Shown piece by piece: positions 1-8,341 of a DNA stretch of 21,978 nt. The translations under genes and the position numbers were made by a program. The stretch spans positions 1 through 21,978 of the forward strand of contig CAJNOQ010002970.1 in the NCBI GenBank assembly GCA_905250885.1, in the 5' to 3' direction. Below the pieces are notes generated by a model. It was not told where the DNA came from, searched no databases, and saw only the letters and a list, made by a program, of their open reading frames with translations. Position 1 is the first letter of the stretch, and each line of letters begins with the position of its first letter. This DNA comes from Didymodactylos carnosus. Its lineage: Eukaryota; Rotifera; Eurotatoria; Philodinida; Philodinidae.

Positions 1-733
1 GCTATGGGTACCCAATGCAGTACCTACATTAGTATAATTACTAAGAATTTTCGAAGTACCCATATCGGGTACCTTGCTGAGGCTTTCTCAGTACATGGGT
101 ACCTTGAACTCAGTACTTTCTCTAGGGCACCGAAATTTTTATGCTCTTGTGTGAAAGTATTTGAACTCTCTTCCTCTTTTTATACGCGCATGTCTCCTTG
201 ACATGTTTCTGACTCTTCTAGTTAAAGAATGGAAACCAGTAATAACTATGAAAAGTAGATTTCAAAAACCTTTTAAAGCTTCTAACAGTTGGCACAATTA
301 CAGATTCATCATCCTGAAATGGTTTGTTGTGAAGCCGAGATCATGCCGCGATATAAGCAATTTAAATACGATCCTGTCGCAAAACAGTCGATTTCAATAG
401 GGATCGTGCGGCGAACAAGCGAATTCAATTTGTGTCGAATGGTGTGGATTTGGAGTTAGATTCAGCATGAGCGAATGGCTCATGCCCATTTTGCAAGCAA
501 TTTTGTTTGTTATTATTTTATCATTTCTCAAATTGTAAGTAAGTACTTTTTTTCAAACATTATCCATTTCCCATTTTGCAACCATACTATCTAATAATCA
601 ACGGAAAGTAAATCGTGTACTCGAAATGATTCGTAATCTAATCTAGTATAAAGCACCATAACGACAGGTTGATTATGAAACAATATAACGGGAAGATGAG
701 GAACGATAGGAGACACTTCAGATTCATGAAACG
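1..733. other. Intergenic, short GTACC-rich repeats at left edge
   Basis: No gene is recognised here. Bases 1-130 are rich in GTACC motifs, including the palindrome GGGTACCC at 6-13 and two loose copies of a 30-bp unit starting GGGTACCTTG at 67 and 97. This could be the edge of a degenerate tandem array that continues outside the window. The small open frames between 161 and 400 show no recognisable motif. The FLYWCH relic starts at 734. Confidence 0.5.
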
Positions 734-1083
734 ATGCAATTCTCAATACAAAATCATAGTAGTGGTAAAAAGCATCTTGTTACTGATAGATATGAATATT
801 CATTACGAAGAACAAATAAAAACGGTTCGGAACTACGGCAATGTGTAAGGTAAGTTGTTAACCATTAACTAGTTAACATTTTTTTCAGTTTACGCAACTT
901 TTTAGATGTGGATGTTCAGGTTCAGCATCAACTTTCAAAGATATGATTCAGTTGAAATCTGCCCATAAATGTGTAGTGACGGACAGACAACTGTTCACAA
1001 AAATGAAAAAAAGATGTATCACAGTATCCATTCCTGTAACACAAATATATGAAGAACAATCATATATATATATATATATATAG
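734..1083 (+). pseudogene. FLYWCH-type zinc-finger remnant
   Basis: Two exons join in phase. Exon 1 (734-849) starts at ATG and ends at a good AG|GTAAG donor. Exon 2 (906-1083) follows a TTTTTAG acceptor. The joined frame gives 97 residues. Exon 1 shows HLVTDRYEYSLRRTNKNGS, the pattern of the first half of a FLYWCH domain (a basic, Tyr-rich strand region before the first Cys). Exon 2 begins RCGCSGSASTF and continues to SAHKC, matching the second Cys and the His pair, although the last His is replaced by Cys. The stretch after it, KMKKRCITVSIPVTQIYEE, resembles the linker that follows FLYWCH domains in rotifer proteins. The frame then runs into a (TA)n tract and stops at 1081. FLYWCH domains bind DNA and are often joined to MULE transposase domains; no such domain is visible downstream. 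The aromatic W of the core is also lost (ELRQCV). I read this as a decayed or truncated copy. A short functional gene is less likely. Confidence 0.6.
1064..1082. repeat. (TA)n microsatellite
   Basis: A run of alternating T and A lies inside the end of the FLYWCH-like frame and supplies its stop codon. It may have expanded into, and truncated, the original reading frame. Confidence 0.8.
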
Positions 1084-2476
1084 AAGAGAGAGTTGCATTG
1101 GCATTGTACCGTTGCTGTTCACCGATTGTTCTGCTTACAAAAACCGTTGTACAGAACAAAACTTAATAGTTTTTTTTTCGATTTGTTTGTTTAAAGATGC
1201 TTATTCAGTACTGAATAAAACAAGTTTCTATCTCATTTGGTTGTCAAGATATGGACGAAACAAAGCCAAAACAGAGTGGTGTTGACGCTACGTCTCTAAA
1301 GAAACGGTGTTTTTCCTTCATCCATCCTATTTAAAGATTACTGAATTATGCTTTAATGGAATTTGTAGCCCGAAAACAGAGCTTTCAAATTATGTACTTT
1401 GATTTTACGTAAAATTAAGTTTTCCATAAAAGCTAGAGGAAAAACTGCCGAATAAAGCAACCGAATGAATCGGTAGGCAACATCTGATTTTTAATGGGCT
1501 TTGTTTGACGTGTTTATTGGTTCTTATAAGACATTCATAAACATACACATATGTTTTGGACCAACGGCATAGACTATTGTGTAAGAAATAGTTTGATACG
1601 AAGCAGTGAATAATTTTTCTTCTAATATCATAAGATATCATATAATTTTTGTTCGTTTTTCTCGTAATATTTATTTACAAAATCCTATACGTTTCAGAGT
1701 CCGATCCAATTCCTTGCTTAGTAACAAAAAATTATGAAATAAGCATTAATTACACTGTGACACGAACAATACACTATGCAGAGAAAATAATTAAATGTAC
1801 GTATTTGCGCACATACAATACCAACATGTTGCTAGAACATAGGCCATGCCGTAGGAGAAAACTGTTCAAATTTACAAATTGTTAATTTGATAGTAGTACA
1901 TAATTAGAAAATGTTTTTAGCTACAGATTTGTCAGAACGCATTTTTACGAAAGAATACGTGTACAAAATGCAAAACAAAAAGTTAAATAATAAGTACAAT
2001 TATCGATAGTGCAAACGTAGTTCGGAATTTGTAATTAGCTGTAGGTTGAAGCCTTAAATTATATTTGACATTGTCAAATCGTATAACTGCTTGTTGACTT
2101 TCTAAAATTTGAGTTTTTTTAGTGATTCTTTTGACTACTCTAATGGCTGCGATTTGAATTATGTTCAGAATGTTATTTTGTAACTCCTGTCTGATCTTGA
2201 TTCTATCCATTTATCGATGCTACCTTTCCAATGAGATTCATTGTTTCAATACGCAATACAATCGGATCATTGTGCAAATGAAAGATGACAACTACTGCGG
2301 TACACGGTTTATTCTGATTATTAATATTGTTACCACTATTTAATTATCCGAAACTGCCTTATCTATTTAATGTTTAACAACTTTTGGATATTGACTAATT
2401 TATAAAAGTTTTTGCAACTCATATAAATCTTTTTTGTTTTTGTGGCCGTTATTATTGGCTATTAAAATAGAATTAG
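1084..2476. other. Gene-poor stretch with one orphan exon-like frame
   Basis: No gene is recognised. The frame at 1690-1885 (+) follows an acceptor-like GTTTCAG near 1697 and reads SESDPIPCLVTKNYEIS with several Cys residues, but no family is recognised and no matching partner exon was found. A second short frame at 2161-2305 starts with a hydrophobic leader-like segment (MFRMLFCNSCLILILS), again without a partner. Both could be chance in AT-rich DNA. Confidence 0.35.
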
Positions 2477-2703
2477 TCATATTTTGGATATATTATTTTT
2501 AATTGGTGAGTTATGATCTGAATGAAAATTTAAAAGAAAATTTGACGCTGTTTCCTTTAGATAACAACTTGTTTTTATTTGTTTACTTGTTTTATCTAGC
2601 TAAATCAAAATATCTAAGAATAGTAGTTGATTGCCTTTTTGAAATTCAAAAGTGAATTTTAAATTTGATGTTTTACTATTTAAATCTTCTACTAACTCTT
2701 TAA

Positions 2704-2711
2704 TCTGCATA
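2704..2711. repeat. 8-bp target-site duplication (left)
   Basis: TCTGCATA directly precedes the MITE and is repeated exactly at 2772-2779. An 8-bp duplication is the size made by hAT-superfamily transposases. Confidence 0.9.
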
Positions 2712-2771
2712 CAGTGACGTAGCCAGGGGGGGATCGATCTCCCCACTCCAAAAATCCAGGCTACGTCACTG
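2712..2771. mobile_element. 60-bp hAT-like MITE inside a PLE remnant
   Basis: The element begins CAGTGACGTAGCC and ends with its exact reverse complement GGCTACGTCACTG, a perfect 13-bp terminal inverted repeat. The interior is only 34 bp, with a G-run and a C-run close to the ends. Perfect 8-bp duplications flank it. The termini resemble CAGTG.CGTAGCC ends seen on hAT-type non-autonomous elements. It lies within the Penelope-like RT fragment, so it inserted after that copy did. It has no coding capacity and would need a transposase supplied in trans. Confidence 0.88.
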
Positions 2772-2779
2772 TCTGCATA
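2772..2779. repeat. 8-bp target-site duplication (right)
   Basis: An exact copy of TCTGCATA at the right end of the 60-bp MITE. Confidence 0.9.
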
Positions 2780-2965
2780 CGTGGCAGAACATATGTATCT
2801 AATGTAAAGTTGATGCATCTAGATGAATCTGTTTTATCGTTCCTTCTACAATCTAATAAAAATCTCTCAAATCTATGGTACTATGTGATTTTTGCTAGAA
2901 GTAGAGAAGCCATAACTAGAGAGAAACGATAGGGAAAATGAAAGATTTTTATTTCGATCTGAGTT

Positions 2966-2983
2966 AGATGTAAAGATGGAAGA
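2966..2983. repeat. 18-bp repeat, inverted relative to 3321-3338
   Basis: AGATGTAAAGATGGAAGA is the exact reverse complement of 3321-3338. A near copy (17 of 18) lies at 3291-3308 in the same orientation as 3321. The pair brackets the tRNA-like sequence at 3053-3131. Confidence 0.75.
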
Positions 2984-3041
2984 CATATGTGCGTTCGACG
3001 TTGAGAGGAAAGAGATAAGAGAAAATAGACAAAAAACATAG

Positions 3042-3049
3042 AAAAAAAA
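3042..3049 (-). terminator. Oligo-T tract, Pol III terminator-like
   Basis: Eight A on the plus strand form T8 on the minus strand, 3 nt after the tRNA-like 3' end. This is the usual position for a Pol III stop. Confidence 0.4.
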
Positions 3050-3052
3050 TTC

Positions 3053-3131
3053 ATGCGGGTACGGATTCGAACCGCAGATGGTACGTTTACAAATCGTACA
3101 TATATATAGTCAACAAGACTACACACTGCAT
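3053..3131 (-). tRNA. Degenerate tRNA-Thr(UGU)-like sequence
   Basis: On the minus strand the sequence contains a perfect B-box/T-loop core GGTTCGAATCC in a 5-bp T-stem (TGCGG / CCGTA with one G-U pair). An anticodon-like hairpin has stem GTACG/CGTAC; the loop TTTGTAA would give anticodon TGU (Thr). A D-arm can be drawn as GTAG...CTAT. The acceptor ends pair at 5 of 7 positions (ATGCAGT with CCCGCAT), and 5-6 extra bases (TATAT) lie between the D-arm and the anticodon stem. A run of eight T on the transcribed strand follows closely, as in a Pol III terminator. The defects argue for a tRNA pseudogene or the head of a tRNA-derived SINE and against a working tRNA. Confidence 0.45.
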
Positions 3132-4303
3132 GTTACCCGAGAGTTCGAGTAAGATCTTAATGTGGAATGGCAGCCTGTCTATAGAACTTTAGAACTGAAT
3201 AAACTAAATTTCTGAGAAATTGAGAAAATAAAGAATCATATGTAAGGGTGGGAGGAGGAGGGAAGAGTGAAGTCAACACTATCTTTTATATCTTCGATCT
3301 TTACATCTATACATATTCAATCTTCCATCTTTACATCTTCGATATTCGATCTTTGGATCTTTGGGAACTACTTCGATAAGGAAAGGAAAGCTCAGGGGAA
3401 AATCTTATAAAGTGGTAGGATACAACAGAACAGCCTAGAGAAAAAATGTAGAAAGAAGAGAAGAAAGTAGGAAAAAATATAAAAAGAAAAGAGATATTTA
3501 TATATTTAGTAGAATTTTCGAATTTATACATAAACTGGATATTCTGTCACCCCTCCCAGATTGATGATGCTTTCCTCACTTAATCCTGTGATACAAAATG
3601 TTAAACACATTATTCGTACGCATTATCAACATTTTTAAACGACGAAAATCATTATTGCATAAGCTTGCTATTAAACAATAAAAACTTAAAATAAAAAACT
3701 CATAGTTTCTTTTTGGCTTGAAAATTTATAAAGATTCGATACTTGCTGATTAACTGTTAGAAAAAAATCATACAGAAAAATATTTATCATGAGCAGTTGA
3801 GCAAAACTGAACGAATTGATTTGATCTGAAGACAGTTAAAAGTTAGAAAAGAAGTAAATGTAATGGTTTGTGTGTAACAAATTGAATAGTATTTGCAAAA
3901 TTCCTCCACTTATATTGCACGTAATAAGAATTTTTGAGAAAGATGTTGGTCAATAGAAAATCGATGCCATCGGAGAGCTGTACTCGATTGTAAATATGAG
4001 AAAGATAGTTCGATAATTCATATCCATCTGTTAAACAACGAAATTAAAATTTTCGTTGTGTATTCTTTGAATGGTAACCTACTCTTTCAAAAGAGTAATA
4101 AGGAACATCACTTGGTGGTGGTGCAGTGAACTCGATTTTTCATACGTTTGTCTACAAGCAATATTGTAAGTTTTTATCTTTCTTCATTCAATCTTACTCA
4201 ACAAATTGTATAAAGGCTATAATATCTTGGAATGTTTGTATATCAGACGACGTTTATGACTGGTCGATATAATTGCATTTTTACCATTAAACTCCTGTTA
4301 GTC
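3132..4303. other. Intergenic, low-complexity and 30-bp repeat
   Basis: No gene is recognised. Bases 3291-3350 hold two diverged copies, at a 30-bp period, of a TCTTCNATCTTTACATCT motif. Purine-rich tracts occupy about 3430-3500. The remaining sequence is AT-rich and holds the 3' flank of the GT8 gene. I saw no canonical AATAAA for that gene in the first 150 bases past its stop. Confidence 0.5.
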
Positions 4304-5402
4304 CTAAGATGCAGAATCAGTGTTATTCAATTTTACATTTTCATTCATTTCTTCTTCCATTTGTTTCCATTCTTTCCATAAGTCAACATATACTGAATCT
4401 ATCTCGTTGACATCTTTGATTGTAAATGGTTTAAATGCTGTATAATGTATAATTTTTTTACTTTTATTAAGCTGATTATAGATATCTTTATGATATAGTG
4501 CTAATACGCTGTTAAAATTGTATGTTAATGGTAATCTGCCGGTACTAGAATGAAAAAAAAGAATAAATTCATTTACACATTATAGTAGAAAATACTTGCC
4601 TTGCTTTGAAAAACCAATTCAGAAAGCCTTGTTCAGCCCAGTACGTTCCATATTGAGGCATCATATGAATTTTATTCATCATTTCGTTAAATAGAGTTAT
4701 ATTTGGTTTTATTAATAATACACCAGCATTAAAATTTGGTCCTATTTGTCCTTGCCATGTGTCTAAAACCGATAGAAAACCTTCCCAATCATTTTTAGCT
4801 GTTAAACGAAATAATTCATTAATATCACTAACGACTAGTGTATCACCATCCAAATACAATATTCGATCATAATCTGTCATTGACCATATGCGTAATTTTG
4901 TGAATTGATCTTTAAACCGGGGATAAACAATCGCAAATGTTGGCGGAGGTATTCGATCAACAGGCATTAAATGCCACCCCATTTCTTCACATTTTTCTAA
5001 TGTTGCATTCGATACTCTACCAGGAATATATGTTAAAATTAAATCAGCATTTGTTCGAAATTTTTTTAAACTATAGCCAAGTACTCGGACACCATTGACA
5101 TACGGATCGTTATAAATAGCAGTTACTACTGCAATTTTTAGTTTTACTGATGGCAATATGAGAGAAATATTTCGAATTGTTAACGGTAGATGATCTTTTT
5201 GAGTTAAATTAATACGATATTTTGTTAATATTTCATTTCCATATGAAATCGGTAGTACAGAACGATATTCATAGATTTTTTTTGTCGGGATACCATGAGA
5301 CCAACTAAATAATATACTAATAATTGTCACGCAAAACCCTAATACAAAGTAACGTAAATATGTAATAAAATAATGGAGTGCTATGTACACGATTGTAACC
5401 AT
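4304..5402 (-). CDS. GT8 family (glycogenin-like) glycosyltransferase
   Basis: Two exons, 5402-4600 and 4544-4304, encode 347 aa. Residues about 4-34 are strongly hydrophobic, consistent with a type II signal anchor, so the catalytic part probably faces the Golgi/ER lumen. The catalytic domain starts near residue 88 (KIAVVTAIYNDPYVNGV) and shows the GT8 metal-binding DxD in RILYLDGDTLV, then NAGVLLIKP, WAEQGFLNWFF, and after the intron LPLTYNFNSVLALYH and HYTAFKPF in place of the usual HYxGxxKPW. This is the motif order of glycogenin, plant PGSIP/GUX and related UDP-sugar transferases. The glycogenin C-terminal glycogen synthase-binding tail is absent, so true self-glucosylation in glycogen priming is doubtful. 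The 55-nt intron has a GC donor (AG|GCAAGT); a nearby GT site would break the frame. The start is the first Met, 10 nt after a strong TTTATTGTAG acceptor that could be a spliced-leader or 5'UTR splice site. The frame stays open upstream to 5463 without a Met. Substrate unknown. Confidence 0.9.
4545..4599 (-). other. GC-AG intron of the GT8 gene
   Basis: The donor AG|GCAAGT matches the strong consensus typical of GC-AG introns, and the acceptor is CATTCTAG. Splicing here joins AG with T to make Ser and keeps the GT8 frame through the conserved LPLTYNFN block. Using the GT three bases further on gives a frame with an early stop. Confidence 0.85.
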
Positions 5403-5412
5403 TGGTAAACCT
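5403..5412 (-). promoter_or_regulatory. Possible 5' splice acceptor before the GT8 start
   Basis: A pyrimidine-rich tract ending in TATTGTAG lies just upstream of ATG 5402, leaving only about 10 nt of leader. In lineages with spliced-leader trans-splicing this is a typical acceptor. A cis-intron from a 5'UTR exon is the alternative. Confidence 0.35.
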
Positions 5413-8341
5413 ACAATAAATAAAAGAATTGAAAATAATGTTTTTTTAACGAATTGTAAACATTAAGATATGAACATTTGAAAAAAAGAGAATAATTTAT
5501 ACAAGAACTTAATCAAATTTTTTGTCAAAAATGGTGAAAACTTTACCTTTTATTTTGCATATAATTCACATTAAGACTGTTGAATTCGATAAAATTCATT
5601 CTCAATAATAATGTTGAAATATACGTACAACAGAGTTTAGTTCTAATGGCATTCTGCAACAACACACAACAAAAAAAAAAGAATCAAGGTATCCACTTCT
5701 TCTAAACCAGATTGGGAACAGCAAATGCAATGGAACTATATTTTATTCTTTCTTTTTTCTTCTTTCTCTTCGTCCTATGCTCCTTAAATTTACAGAAAAA
5801 TAATTCTTCATCGTAGTTTGGAGCGACGTATCGTCTCTTACAAAAGGCGAAAAAAAATCTATCATCAATTCTTTGGATGGAAAAAAAAAGAAGAAAGAAC
5901 GCACACAACTAGTAAACAAAAAGAATACTCAAGACCCGAATGTAAAAGAAAAAAAAAAATTTTTTCTTGCCAACATTTATGGCAATAAAAACTAAAAACA
6001 AATTATTTACTTTCAAAAGTTCATAAAATATTATGACTAGCTGCAATTCAGCATATTATTTAAATTTATTCTATGACAATTTTACTTCTACTCTTTTTCA
6101 ACTGACAATTTTACTGAGTTTACACACTTGAAATAAAATACACACAAGTATATAGGTCACTTTCTTGCTACCATGTCAGATGCAACTATTAAACTATTAA
6201 TTTAATTTATTCTTTACTTAAAGAATTTCATATAATTTTTAAAATTTTTTATTAAACCATAATACAATTATCTATTTGTTCGTTAGAGTTTAAAAACAAA
6301 AAACAAAAATTTGATCAAAATAGAACATATTTTATTATGGCTAGTAATGTAACCATCTTACCAACTGATAAACTCTCTACCTTATCAAAAAGCCTATAAT
6401 GATATAGACGTATTTTTTCTATGAGACAAAGTAAGAAATATTCTTTTTATACTTTTGAATTTCCACACGGTTGAGTGAACACCATACATTTTATGCGATT
6501 TGTACTCTATATGATAAATTAATTTTAAATATTCAAGCAAAAGTAATGTTTTGACACAGTGGCACAGCTACAATAAGAATCTAAGATTTGGTTTAATAGA
6601 AACATTTTTCTTTTATTTTTGAGTGTTTGGTCCAAAGCTCTTTTCTTTTTCCATTCCGATTGTAGTCAAACTTTTTCCTGCAGAAAATCGAATGAGAACG
6701 CAAAATAAAAATTCCTGTTGATATAATATATTTGTTATTTCATCTTTAGATCCTCTGATTATACGTCAGTAGTCGACACGATCCGACTGTGATCAATCGA
6801 AACTACTCGATTTCAAAATTTATAAACGTGTTCAAAGAACAATTCAACGCCAGAAAAGTCGGAGAAATGGGTTACAGAGTTTTTTGTATGTCTCTATCTG
6901 TTTCTAACATTATCATAAATAACAGATAAGAGTTGTGCAACAATCAAATGCAAGAATCAAAGAGGATTTCTAAGAAAGAAGGCAGATGATTTGAGTTTAG
7001 ATTTTAAGTAATAAAATAAAGAATTTGCTTCACAATATTTTAAACTCGTCATTGTTTTATTGAATAAATTTCTTTTAGAACTGCCTTTCTAGCACAGAAC
7101 CTTGGAAACTTAAATTAGTTTTTACTACATGCACAGTCCTCGAGACTCCTCTTGTGAAACTTTTCTCCTAACCAAGTTGATAAAATACAGATAGAACACC
7201 GTGGAAATAATTCGGTGACGTACCTAGAAAAAAAACAATTTCATTGTCAAAATTCTCTATCTGTAACAAAAAGGTGATTGTAAAACAAATTTATTCAGAT
7301 TCTATCTGTTTTCGGATAATAAAACCATCATCAGAAGATCAAATTCTTCTTAATTTTTCATCGCTTGAGAAAACTTTGGTGTCCAAAAATTCATCTCAAA
7401 ATTTTGCTATTTGATTTCAATTTCGATTTCGGCGACGACTTTGAAAATATCGAAGTCTTTTTTTGATTCTTACTATGAAAAAGCGGCACCATCATGTTTT
7501 TCTGCAATGGTAAACCATGAAATTGAATAATCACTAATAAGAAACTGATATTGAAGGAAAAGCTCAAGATCCAACAATTTTTCGTAGCTCTCTGGGTCCA
7601 GAAGTTAAAAAAAACCCGAAGCTACGTCATTGCTGCTTTGATCAATGTATTTAGATTAATTTTAAATCAAAACGGCATTTTTTTCTTTTATCAACGAATG
7701 AAATGGATAAAAGTGGTGAACATATATTATTTATTTGATAATTTGTTGTTCAAAGTACTGATAAGACTATACTAGCTCTAACTTGTTTATTCAATATCCA
7801 TGATTTCGAGACAAGAATTTTTTCTTTCTTCGTCTTAGGTATCGTTCGTATATCTACTGAAAAGTTTCGTATATTGAAGAAGAAAATTTTCCTCATGTAT
7901 CTGCCCGACCAATTATGCTGATTTGATTTGTGGATATCGTTCTATTACTATATACTCATCCGTTTTTTTTATTTGTTCTCTTCCAGCTGATCTATGCATA
8001 TCTTCTCTGTGATATTCTATGTCAGTTGAAATTATTCTTCATACTATACCAACTAAATAATAAATGTACGATGAATATATTATCATAAAAAAAAGAAGAA
8101 AAACATCTACGGAAAGAAAAAACTCTCCACACTCGTAGATATACACTAAGAGTGGATAAAAACAACGAACGTTCTCTACTCAATATCATATTGTTCTTAA
8201 TACGTACAATCACTTATTCACATAGGTTTGGCCTGAACGTGATTGCCAAAGAAGCATCAAGAAAGAAAATAGCAGATTGTTTTTATTAACCGACATATTT
8301 TCATTTTTATAAAAATTTTGACTAAATTAGATCGAAATATA
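5413..8341. other. Long intergenic region between divergent genes
   Basis: Nearly 3 kb separates the GT8 and MTP start codons, so both promoters should lie here. The sequence is AT-rich with many A and T runs. All open frames are short (at most 74 residues), have no recognisable motif and no consistent splice partners. I saw no transposon ends, RNA gene or tandem array, and I did not identify core promoter elements with confidence. Confidence 0.5.

Larger units (their letters stand above)
2477..2818 (-). pseudogene. Penelope-like element reverse transcriptase fragment
   Basis: On the minus strand the frame reads KELVEDLNSKTSNLKFTFEF, then NQLLFLDILI, an in-frame TAG (2600-2602), and then KTSCYLKETASNFLLNFHSD followed by HNSPIKN before a TGA at 2477-2479. 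The order LN-S-x-KFT-x-E, NQLxFLDxL, TSxYxKxTxxxxxLxF-S-HxP is characteristic of the C-terminal half of the reverse transcriptase of Penelope-like elements. Upstream the match is interrupted by a 60-bp MITE (2712-2771), and the frame also shifts around that point (TYAD versus MQIKEL). Only about 100 residues of RT are left; no catalytic YADD region and no GIY-YIG endonuclease was found. The copy is dead. Assignment to the bdelloid Athena group is plausible but was not tested. Confidence 0.75.

Noticed and set aside
1690-1885. Cys-containing exon-like frame after a GTTTCAG acceptor
   Set aside because: No family recognised and no adjacent exon in phase; left as unassigned.
2881-3126. 81-aa minus-strand open frame overlapping the tRNA-like region
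   Set aside because: It runs through the tRNA-like sequence and pyrimidine-rich DNA; no domain or splice partners.
3053-3131. Functional tRNA-Thr gene
   Set aside because: Two acceptor-stem mismatches, extra bases between D-arm and anticodon arm and a poor A box make a working tRNA unlikely; kept only as a tRNA-like sequence.
5702-5908. Lys/Phe-rich minus-strand frame
   Set aside because: Low-complexity purine/pyrimidine runs with no motif.
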